Made by a program: the position numbers and the translations under genes | Shown here: piece by piece, positions 1 to 6,700 of the stretch | Layout: the number at the start of each line of letters is the position of its first letter | Numbering within the stretch: position 1 is the first letter of the stretch | Assembly (NCBI GenBank): GCA_030642325.1 | Contig: DAOWNY010000053.1 | Coordinates: 1-9,792 of the forward strand | Source of the DNA: Deltaproteobacteria bacterium | Lineage (GTDB): Bacteria; Desulfobacterota; DAOWNY01 | Length of the DNA stretch: 9,792 nt | Direction: 5' to 3' | The notes under the pieces: model-generated | What the model was told of the DNA's origin: nothing | Database searches by the model: none | Seen by the model: the letters and a program-made list of their open reading frames with translations, nothing else

Positions 1-123
1 GACAATGTTGCCATGACGGTGGAATTGATTACCCCCATAGCCATAGAAAAGGAGTCTCGTTTTGCCATCCGGGAGGGTGGAAGAACAGTGGGCGCCGGCG
101 TGGTCAGTGAAGTGATTGAGTGA
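1..123 (+). CDS. tuf: Elongation factor Tu, C-terminal end (partial)
   Basis: EF-Tu is the cytosolic GTPase that brings aminoacyl-tRNA to the ribosomal A site. Only the last 40 residues and the TGA stop at 121-123 are present; the gene starts upstream of the window. The frame opens at base 1 and reads DNVAMTVELITPIAI, then RFAIREGGRTVGAGVVSEV. This is the end of the third beta-barrel domain, and RFAIREGGRTVGAGVV is nearly invariant in bacterial EF-Tu. The GTPase domain and its G motifs lie outside the window. A tuf copy directly before rpmG, trnW, secE and nusG is a classic arrangement, so this is probably the tufB-type copy. Whether the genome has a second copy cannot be seen here. Confidence 0.96.
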   Translation, partial: DNVAMTVELITPIAIEKESRFAIREGGRTVGAGVVSEVIE

Positions 124-166
124 GTGGGGTTGGTACAAGGCAAAAATAGACGATGGAGTATGATTT

Positions 167-316
167 ATGAGAGAAATTGTTACGCTTGCTTGTAGCGAAT
201 GCAAAAGGAGAAATTATACAACCACCAAAAATAAGCGTAATACCCCGGATAAGTTTGCTTTTAGGAAATATTGTCGGTTTTGTATGAAATACACTCTGCA
301 TAAAGAGTCAAAATAG
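167..316 (+). CDS. rpmG: Large-subunit ribosomal protein bL33
   Basis: A 49-residue basic protein of the 50S subunit, located near the E site. It reads MREIVTLACSECKRRNY, continues through a Lys/Arg-rich middle, and has a second cysteine pair in RKYCRFCMKYTLHKESK. Cys9, Cys12, Cys36 and Cys39 form two CxxC knuckles, so this is the zinc-binding (C+) form of L33. The ATG at 167 is supported by GGAG at 155-158, eight bases upstream, and the length is normal for the family. It lies 43 bases after tuf and 50 before tRNA-Trp. The position between tuf and secE is the conserved one. The family call is very secure; zinc binding is inferred from the cysteines. Confidence 0.96.
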   Translation: MREIVTLACSECKRRNYTTTKNKRNTPDKFAFRKYCRFCMKYTLHKESK

Positions 317-366
317 CTAAGAGATAAACTTAAGAGAAGACTGTAAAGAAAGCAGAAATTGAAAAG

Positions 367-443
367 AGGCCAGTAGCTCTAACGGCTAGAGCACCGGACT
401 CCAAATCCGGGGGATGGGGGTTCGAATCCCTCCTGGCCTGCCA
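367..443 (+). tRNA. trnW: tRNA-Trp (anticodon CCA)
   Basis: A full cloverleaf can be folded by eye. The acceptor stem is AGGCCAG (367-373) with CTGGCCT (433-439). The D stem is GCTC (376-379) with GAGC (389-392), and its nine-base loop contains GG. The anticodon stem is CCGGA (394-398) with TCCGG (406-410), and the loop CTCCAAA has anticodon CCA at 401-403. The variable region is 411-415. The T stem is 416-420 with 428-432, including one G-U pair, around loop TTCGAAT. Discriminator G440 fits bacterial tRNA-Trp. The 3' CCA (441-443) is encoded. It lies between rpmG and secE and is probably processed from the shared transcript, since no convincing promoter of its own is visible. Confidence 0.97.
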
Positions 444-669
444 AAAATGAATAATCATTCAGGTGGCGGCAGTTTTAGGCAAACAAATAATCGTTACGTT
501 GCCTGGAGGTTTTTTGTCGGGCAAGGATGGATTTAAAGATTTGCCGGAAGGGAGCCAAATTTGACAATATACATGAAAAGTTCAGGGTCGCATTGATTTG
601 AGACCATTGTATGGCTTTCCTCGAAACCCATTCATTTTAATTGGATTTCCATAACATTAGAGAGATATA
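444..669 (+). other. Spacer between tRNA-Trp and secE with weak alternative hairpins
   Basis: This 226-nt region has no plausible gene. AGGCAA (477-482) can pair with TTGCCT (499-504), and a run of six T (510-515) follows five bases after the stem. GGCAA (520-524) can in turn pair with TTGCC (541-545), or with the earlier TTGCC at 499-503. The helices are only five or six base pairs. They could be chance, a weak terminator after the tRNA, or a leader structure for secE. A perfect TTGACA lies at 561-566, but no acceptable -10 box follows at normal spacing. The last 40 bases before secE are AT-rich. Confidence 0.3.
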
Positions 670-855
670 ATGTGGGAGAAAATAAAACAATTTTTGCGCG
701 AGGTGAAAGTTGAGCTGACAAAAGTCACCTGGCCGTCAAAAAAGCAGACAATGGGGTCCACCTCGGTAGTCCTGATTTTAGTATTGTTCATTGCTTTGTT
801 CCTGGGACTGGTTGATCTGGGGCTTTCTAATTTGGTGAAGATGATTTTGAGTTAG
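670..855 (+). CDS. secE: Preprotein translocase subunit SecE
   Basis: SecE is the small essential inner-membrane subunit that clamps the two halves of SecY in the SecYEG export channel. The 61-residue protein has the short single-span form found in most bacteria, unlike the three-span E. coli protein. Residues about 11-26 (EVKVELTKVTWPSKKQ) are the conserved amphipathic helix motif, with the diagnostic VTWPS. One hydrophobic segment follows at about residues 33-54 (VVLILVLFIALFLGLVDLGL). The ATG at 670 has a modest purine-rich ribosome site (GAGAG at 660-664). It lies 37 bases before nusG, and the secE-nusG pair is almost universal. Confidence 0.96.
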   Translation: MWEKIKQFLREVKVELTKVTWPSKKQTMGSTSVVLILVLFIALFLGLVDLGLSNLVKMILS

Positions 856-892
856 GTATTACAAAGCTTTTTGGTATTTAAGGTGGGCCTCA

Positions 893-1423
893 ATGGCGCA
901 TAAATGGTACGTAGTGCATACATATTCCGGATATGAAAACAAAGTAAAGACAGCTCTTGATGAACGGGTAAAGTCTTTGGCGAAAGAGGAGTTTTTTTCA
1001 GAGGTCTTGGTTCCATCTGAAAACGTTGTAGAACTCGTTCGAGGAGAAAAAAAGACCTCATTGCGAAAATATTTTCCTGGTTATATTTTGGTGAAGATGG
1101 ATTTAAATAATGAGACGTGGAATATCGTCAATAATACTCCCAAGGTAACCGGATTTATTGGAGGAAAAAACAAAGCAACAGTCATCTCTGATGAGGAGGT
1201 TGCAAAGATACTGGGTCAAATGGAGGAAGACGAACATAGACCTAAGCCAAAGTATTCTTTTGAAAAGGGTGAAAGTGTAAGAGTGGTAGACGGCCCGTTT
1301 ATTAATTTTAGCGGTGTGGTTGATGAGGTTAAGGCTGATAAAGGAAAACTCAGGGTATTGGTGAGTATATTTGGAAGGCCAACCCCGGTTGAGTTGGATT
1401 TTATTCAGGTTGATAAAAATTGA
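893..1423 (+). CDS. nusG: Transcription termination/antitermination factor NusG
   Basis: NusG binds the RNA polymerase clamp and suppresses or modulates pausing. Its KOW domain contacts Rho, or S10 to couple transcription with translation. The 176 residues have normal length. The N-terminal NGN domain begins KWYVVHTYSGYENKVK and includes the conserved RKYFPGYILVKM at about residues 58-69, then a TPKVTGFIGG stretch. The KOW domain begins near residue 122 with FEKGESVRVVDGPF and continues through FSGVVDEV to the terminal GRPTPVEL stretch. AGGTGG (881-886) lies six bases before the ATG. It is 19 bases upstream of rplK. No large insertion separates the two domains, so it is a housekeeping NusG and not a specialised paralogue such as RfaH or LoaP. 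Confidence 0.97.
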   Translation: MAHKWYVVHTYSGYENKVKTALDERVKSLAKEEFFSEVLVPSENVVELVRGEKKTSLRKYFPGYILVKMDLNNETWNIVNNTPKVTGFIGGKNKATVISDEEVAKILGQMEEDEHRPKPKYSFEKGESVRVVDGPFINFSGVVDEVKADKGKLRVLVSIFGRPTPVELDFIQVDKN

Positions 1424-1442
1424 GTCGGTAGGGAGAGTGAAG

Positions 1443-1865
1443 ATGGCCAAACAAGTTGCGGGGATGATTAAACTGCAGGTTCCGGCTGGGCAGGCTAATC
1501 CTTCTCCGCCGGTGGGACCGGCATTAGGCCAGTACGGTGTTAACATAATGGAGTTTTGTAAGGCCTTTAATGCCCAAACACAAGGAAAAGAAGGGGCTAT
1601 TGTTCCGGTAGTCATTACCGTATACTCTGATGGATCGTTTACCTTTATTACCAAGACTCCCCCGGCTTCAGATCTATTAAAAAAAGCTGCCAAGATTATT
1701 AAGGGAGCGGGGGATCCGTTAAGGGTGAAGGTAGGTGTAGTGACTGAAGAGCAGATAAGGGAAATAGCTCAGGTAAAGATGGAAGATCTTAACGCGATTG
1801 ATCTGGAAGGATCCGTTAAGATTATAAAAGGCACGGCACGAAGCATGGGAATAGAAGTAAAGTAG
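1443..1865 (+). CDS. rplK: Large-subunit ribosomal protein uL11
   Basis: L11 forms the base of the L7/L12 stalk on 23S rRNA. It is part of the GTPase-associated centre and is needed for stringent-response sensing by RelA. The 140-residue protein begins MAKQVAGMIKLQVPAGQ. The N-terminal domain carries the PSPPVGPALGQYGVNIMEFC region, where the prolines form the known thiostrepton-binding segment. The C-terminal RNA-binding domain runs from about residue 70 (TKTPPASDLLKKAA) to the end, with GTARSMGIEVK as the typical close. The frame is open back to 1371, inside nusG. I chose the ATG at 1443 because homologues begin MAKQ/MAKK and because GGAG (1432-1435) lies seven bases upstream. Confidence 0.97.
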   Translation: MAKQVAGMIKLQVPAGQANPSPPVGPALGQYGVNIMEFCKAFNAQTQGKEGAIVPVVITVYSDGSFTFITKTPPASDLLKKAAKIIKGAGDPLRVKVGVVTEEQIREIAQVKMEDLNAIDLEGSVKIIKGTARSMGIEVK

Positions 1866-1897
1866 AGGTCTGAGAGACTACTTCAGGGAGAGGGTCA

Positions 1898-2602
1898 ATG
1901 CCCAAACGAGGTAAAAAATATACTGAGAGCAGGAATAAGGTTGATTCATTAGCTAAATATGAATTGAAAGACGGATTAAAATTAGTTACGGAATTAAATT
2001 ATACTAAATTTGATGAAACTGTGGATGTAGCAATTCGCCTGGGGGTTGACCCCCGACATGCGGACCAGATGGTAAGAGGTGCGGTTCTTTTTCCACACGG
2101 GATTGGCAAAGAGGTAAGGGTGCTTGTTTTTGCCAAAGGTGAAAAGGAGAAGGAGGCGTTAGAGGCAGGGGCGGATTTTGTTGGTGTGGAAGAATTCATT
2201 GATAAGATAGCCAAAGGATGGTTGGAGTTTGATAAGGCAATTTCCACCCCTGATCTTATGGGTATGGTGGCAAAACTGGGTAAAATTCTAGGACCACGGG
2301 GGATGATGCCCAACCCAAAATCGGGAACTGTAACATTCGATGTCGCCAGAGCCGTCAAGGAGACAAAGGCGGGAAAGGTTGATTTTAGGGTGGAGAAGGC
2401 AGGGATTGTTCATATTCCGGCGGGAAAGGCCTCTTTCGGGGTTGATAAACTCTTTGACAATCTCATTGCATTGCTTGAAACCGTTATTAAGTTGAAGCCG
2501 GCAAGCAGCAAAGGGACATACTTGCGGAGCCTTTCCATTTCCACAACCATGGGTCCGGGGATAAGTATTGATGTAAATCAGATTAGGCATTTAACAAAAT
2601 AA
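1898..2602 (+). CDS. rplA: Large-subunit ribosomal protein uL1
   Basis: L1 forms the mobile stalk that helps deacylated tRNA leave the E site. In many bacteria it also represses its own mRNA. The 234 residues match the usual length. The N-terminal KRGKKY and the ETVDVAIRLGVDPRHADQMV stretch (about residues 40-59) are typical. The central domain has PDLMGMVAKLGKILGPRGMM followed by PNPKSGTV, the family signature. The first domain resumes with GIVHIPAGKASF and ends SISTTMGPGISIDV. AGGGAGAGGG at 1885-1894 is a strong ribosome site just before the ATG. The gap to rplK is 32 bases. I could not recognise an L1 operator mimic in the short gaps on either side of rplK. Confidence 0.97.
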   Translation: MPKRGKKYTESRNKVDSLAKYELKDGLKLVTELNYTKFDETVDVAIRLGVDPRHADQMVRGAVLFPHGIGKEVRVLVFAKGEKEKEALEAGADFVGVEEFIDKIAKGWLEFDKAISTPDLMGMVAKLGKILGPRGMMPNPKSGTVTFDVARAVKETKAGKVDFRVEKAGIVHIPAGKASFGVDKLFDNLIALLETVIKLKPASSKGTYLRSLSISTTMGPGISIDVNQIRHLTK

Positions 2603-2625
2603 AGAACAGGGGCAGTGATATTCTT

Positions 2626-3147
2626 ATGAGACGAAGGGAAAAAGAGGAAATAATTTCACGGATACAAGATAAGTTTTCCCAGTGTAAAATGATCATTATA
2701 ACCGATTTTACCGGCTTGAATGTTGATGAGATTAACCAGTTGCGACGGAAACTCCGAGAGTGTTCGGTGGAGTATCAGGTAGTAAAAAATACCCTATTAA
2801 CACTTGCAGCCAAGGGAACCGATCTTGAATTAATGGGTAATTTTTTTGTTGGCCCAAATGCTCTTGCATACAGTTTGGATGATTCGATTTCTCCTGCCAA
2901 GATCTTAACCGATTTCAGCAAAAAATATCCTGCGCTTAAGATTAAAGCAGGGCTGTTGAATGCTAAGGTTATTGACCCCACCCAGATTGTTTTGTTAGCT
3001 GGTCTTCCCGGCCAAGAAATTCTGCTGGGTAAATTGATTGGTGCGTTTAGTTTTCCTCTTTCGGGGCTTGTTGGAGTGCTATCCGGTGTGCAGAGAAAGT
3101 TCCTTCAGGTTTTGGAGGCGATTAGACTTGAAAAGGATGATAAATAA
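2626..3147 (+). CDS. rplJ: Large-subunit ribosomal protein uL10 (P0-type stalk base)
   Basis: L10 anchors the L7/L12 dimers to the ribosome and, bound to L12, represses its own mRNA in the bacteria where this is known. The 173 residues include the N-terminal globular domain with IIITDFTGLNVDEINQLRRK (about residues 23-42), VVKNTLLTLAA and FFVGPNALAYS. The C-terminal helix (about residues 135-173, ending FLQVLEAIRLEKDDK) is the part that binds L12. The ATG at 2626 is the only plausible start here. Its nearest purine box, AGGGG (2608-2612), is 13 bases away, longer than for its neighbours. Only 23 bases separate it from rplA, so there is no room for a standard L10 leader in the gap. Confidence 0.96.
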   Translation: MRRREKEEIISRIQDKFSQCKMIIITDFTGLNVDEINQLRRKLRECSVEYQVVKNTLLTLAAKGTDLELMGNFFVGPNALAYSLDDSISPAKILTDFSKKYPALKIKAGLLNAKVIDPTQIVLLAGLPGQEILLGKLIGAFSFPLSGLVGVLSGVQRKFLQVLEAIRLEKDDK

Positions 3148-3151
3148 TTTT

Positions 3152-3157
3152 AGGAGG
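3152..3157 (+). promoter_or_regulatory. Strong ribosome-binding site of rplL
   Basis: A perfect AGGAGG lies six bases before the rplL ATG. It is the strongest site in the window, and it contrasts with the weak, distant AGGGG of rplJ just upstream. L12 is needed in four or six copies per L10, so the difference fits the known stoichiometry. Confidence 0.8.
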
Positions 3158-3163
3158 CTTTAA

Positions 3164-3544
3164 ATGGAAGAGATAGGTAAGGAAGGAGTCATAAAATTCA
3201 TAGAGAATATGACGGTTTTAGAGCTGTCCGAATTCGTAAAAGAGCTGGAGGATAAATTCGGGGTTACTGCGAGTGCACCGGTTGCGATAGCTGCACCTGC
3301 CGCAGGCGGAGAAGCAGAGGCTAAAGAAGAAAAAACCGAATTTGACGTTATTTTATCGGCCATTGGCGATAAAAAGATCCAGGTGATTAAGGTAGCAAGG
3401 GCTATAACCGGGTTAGGCCTCAAGGAAGCCAAGGACTTGGTTGAGGGTGCCCCGAAAGCCATAAAAGAGGGAATTTCGAAGGAGGAGAGCGAGGAAGTTA
3501 AAAAACAACTGGAAGAAGTAGGAGCCATTGTTGAGATTAAGTAG
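3164..3544 (+). CDS. rplL: Large-subunit ribosomal protein bL12 (L7/L12)
   Basis: L7/L12 is the multicopy stalk protein that recruits and stimulates the translational GTPases EF-Tu, EF-G and IF2. The 126-residue protein has the three standard parts. An N-terminal helical dimerisation region (about residues 1-35, with MTVLELSEFVKELEDKFGV) binds L10. An Ala/Gly/Glu-rich hinge follows (about 36-57, PVAIAAPAAGGEAEA). The C-terminal factor-binding domain runs from about 58 to 126, with KIQVIKVARAITGLGLKEAK and the EAKDLVEGAP motif. It follows rplJ by 16 bases and its start is fixed by a perfect AGGAGG. A 175-nt gap to rpoB follows. Confidence 0.97.
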   Translation: MEEIGKEGVIKFIENMTVLELSEFVKELEDKFGVTASAPVAIAAPAAGGEAEAKEEKTEFDVILSAIGDKKIQVIKVARAITGLGLKEAKDLVEGAPKAIKEGISKEESEEVKKQLEEVGAIVEIK

Positions 3545-3593
3545 TATTTATTGGTTGTAACGACACTGGATTGTTGTATGACCGTCAATATAT

Positions 3594-3622
3594 TTGATTC
3601 GCAATGAGTGTAATTATAAAAT
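3594..3622 (+). promoter_or_regulatory. Candidate sigma-70-type promoter upstream of rpoB
   Basis: TTGATT (3594-3599) and TAAAAT (3617-3622) are separated by 17 bases, the optimal spacing. They match the consensus boxes at four and five of six positions. Initiation would fall near 3629, about 90 bases before rpoB. The surroundings are AT-rich, so a chance match is possible. No terminator-like hairpin with a T run was found between rplL and rpoB, so read-through from the ribosomal genes is also likely. Confidence 0.35.
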
Positions 3623-3706
3623 AACAGTAGATTCATCGGTTGCAGTTTGGAGTTAGGTTCAGGTTGGTAAACCGGTTGAGTAAAAATACATATCAGGCTT
3701 GCTTGC

Positions 3707-3712
3707 AGGGAG
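3707..3712 (+). promoter_or_regulatory. Ribosome-binding site that decides the rpoB start
   Basis: AGGGAG lies seven bases before GTG 3720 and 13 before ATG 3726. Spacing favours the GTG, in line with the 7-8 base spacing at rpmG, rplK and rpoC. The ATG alternative gives a protein two residues shorter. Its N-terminal length equals that of the Geobacter protein as I remember it. Confidence 0.55.
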
Positions 3713-3719
3713 TAATGAA

Positions 3720-6700
3720 GTGGGGATGGGAAATTCGCCGGAGCAAAATATCCGGATAAAAAGAAATTTTTCTAAAATTGAAAAGATTTGTGATATCCCA
3801 AATCTGATTGATATCCAGCGGCAGTCATATAGAAAATTTTTACAGAAGGATATCAATCCGGAAGAACGGCGGGATACCGGCCTCCAGGCTAACTTTAAAT
3901 CTGCCTTTCCAATCAGGGATTTTGCCAAGAGATTTTCCTTGGAGTTTATAAAATATTACATAGGAAAAGAGAAATATGATATAGCGGCCTGTCTGCTCAG
4001 GGGATTAACTTACGCCGCACCACTGAAAATTACTGTTCGGTTGGTAGTGTGGGATATCAATAGTGAAATGGGTATTCAGACCATTAGAGACGTAAAGGAA
4101 CAAGAGGTGTATTTTGGTGAAATTCCGCTTATGACCGAGAATGGAACATTCATCATTAACGGCACGGAGCGGGTAGTGGTTAGTCAGCTTCATAGATCCC
4201 CGGGTGTATATTTTGATGAAGACAGCGGGAAATATTCAGCGAGGATTATTCCTCTGCGTGGAAGTTGGATTGATTTGGAGTTTGATCTTAAGGGGTTTGT
4301 TTATGCCCGAATCGATAAACGGCGAAAATTGCTTGTCACGGTTATTCTCAAAGCATTGGGATATTCTCCCGAAGAGTTGTTAAAATATTTTTATACCATC
4401 GAGAGGATTGTCAGCAGAAAAGGAAAATTACAAAAACTGATTGATCCGGATTTATTACTGGGAACCAAATCCACTCATGATATAATTGATCCGGAAACAG
4501 ACGAAGTAATTGTCAAGAAGAACCGTAAGATTACTAAAGGGATCATCAAAAGGATTGAGGAAGCAAAGATTGAGATGATTCCCCTGGAAATTGAATATGT
4601 TGAAGGAAAAGTAAGCGCGCAGGATGTAATATCCCTCGGGAGCGGTGAGATTGTTGTCAGGTGTAATGAAGAAATCACTCCGGAAGTTTTAGAGAAAATC
4701 AAGCAAGAAGAGGTAACGGAGTTCCCGGTTCTTATGGAAGAGAAAAAAGCAGGTATCTCACCATTACAAATGACCCTGTTCAATGATAAAATTGATGAGG
4801 CTCCCAGTAAGTTAGTCGATGACTATCGCAAAGAACATCCGGAGGATGCAACACCCAATTTTGTTTTTAATGCCCAAATTGAGATTTACAAGAAACTAAG
4901 ACCCACCAACCCCCCAACAATAGATATCGTCTCTTCTTTTTTTCATAACCTCTTCTTTAGTGAAGATTTTTACAATCTTTCCGAGGTGGGAAGATGGAAA
5001 ATTAATCAAAAATTGAGTGTAAACGAGCAAGATGCCCCAATGGATCTAAAGGTATTGCGAAGGGAGGATATTTTAGCGACAGTCAAGTATCTTGTTGATT
5101 TGAAAGAGGGGCGTGGAGGAAGAGAAGTAGATGATATTGACCATTTGGGGAACCGGAGAGTCCGGACGGTTGGAGAACTTTTAGAAGAACAGTACCGTAT
5201 CGGGTTAGTGCGTATGGAGAGAGTGGTTAAGGAAAGAATGAGTATGCAGGAAGTTGAAACTTTAATGCCCCATGATCTCATTAATCCCAAACCGGTTTCA
5301 TCGGTGGTTAAAGAATTTTTTGGGAGCAGTCAACTTTCTCAATTTATGGATCAGACAAACCCGCTGTCCGAAATTACGCATAAACGTAGATTAAGCGCTC
5401 TCGGCCCGGGAGGGCTTACCAGGGAGAGGGCGGGGTTTGAAGTGAGGGATGTTCACCCTACTCACTATGGACGAATTTGTCCCATTGAAACTCCTGAGGG
5501 CCCCAACATCGGATTGATTGTTTCTTTAAGTACGTATGGTGCCATTAATGATTTTGGTTTTATTGAGACTCCTTACCGCGAAGTTAAAAATGGGAAAATA
5601 TCTTATAGTATTAAATATATTTCTGCCCTGGAAGATGCGGACCATATCATTGCTCAGGCAAACACGCCGGTTGATGAAGGGGGAGAATTAACTCAGAAGA
5701 TGGTGCTGGTCCGTCAAAAGGGTGGAGAATTCAGCATGGTTGGACCAGCTGATGTAGATCTTATGGATGTCTCACCTAGTCAGCTGGTAAGCGTTGCTAC
5801 TTCTTTGATTCCTTTTCTTGAAAATGATGATGCCAATCGGGCTTTAATGGGGTCCAATATGCAGAGGCAGGCTGTTCCCTTGCTTTTCACCGATGCCCCT
5901 CTGGTGGGGACCGGAATGGAAGGAATCGTTGCCAGAGATAGCGGTGCTACCATTCTCGCAAAAAGAGAAGGTTATGTAGATAGGGTGGATTCCGAAAGAG
6001 TTCTTATTAGATCCGACAAGACGGCCGGGAAAGACGATACCGGGGTTGATATATATAGCCTTATCAAATTCCAGAAATCAAACCAGAGTACATGTATTAA
6101 TCAAAGACCTATAGTTTTCGAAGGTGAGAAAGTAAAAAAAGGGCAGGTAATAGCGGACGGGGCAGCTACAAGCTTGGGAGATCTTGCTCTGGGAAGAAAT
6201 ATAGTGGTGGCTTTCATGCCATGGGGTGGTTATAATTTTGAAGATTCCATATTAATTAGCGAGAGGGTAGTAAAAGACGATAGCTTTACCTCAATTCACA
6301 TCGAAGAGTTTGAGGTCACGGCCCGGGATACTAAACTGGGTAAAGAAGATATCACCATGGATATTCCCAATATAGGGGAGGAATCGCTGAGCAATCTGGA
6401 TGAAAGCGGGATCATCCGGCTTGGTACCGAAGTAAAACCGGGGGATATACTGGTTGGAAAGATTACTCCCAAGGGGGAAACTCAGCTAACTCCGGAGGAA
6501 AAACTGCTAAGAGCAATTTTCGGAGAAAAAGCAGTGGATGTTAAAGATACTTCTCTTAGGGTTCCTCCCGGCGTTGAGGGTGTAGTTATCAGAGCTGAAA
6601 TATTTTCCCGGAAGGGTGTTGATAGAGATGAAAGAGCAAAAACAATTGAGAAAAGCAGGTTAAATAGAATCTCAAATGACAGAGAAGACGTAATTAGGAT

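Noticed and set aside
477..515. Intrinsic terminator after tRNA-Trp
   Set aside because: The stem is only six base pairs with a 16-base loop, and five bases separate it from the T run. This is too weak to call a terminator, so it is kept as a structural observation.
561..589. A perfect TTGACA upstream of secE, as a possible promoter
   Set aside because: The sequence at 15-18 base spacing (CAGGGT, AGGGTC, GGGTCG) does not resemble a -10 box.
1371..1442. A longer N-terminus for L11 starting inside nusG
   Set aside because: The added 24 residues match no L11 protein, and a good ribosome site fits ATG 1443.
1103..1693. A 196-codon open frame on the - strand across nusG and rplK
   Set aside because: It lies opposite two certain genes, its protein has no recognisable domain, and it is an antisense shadow. 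The same applies to the other - strand frames over rplA, rplL, rpoB and rpoC.
5340..5396. Natural rifampicin-resistance substitutions in RpoB
   Set aside because: The residues equal to E. coli Gln513, Asp516, His526 and Ser531 are unchanged. The Thr and Leu at the positions of Asn518 and Ile530 are common in other bacteria.
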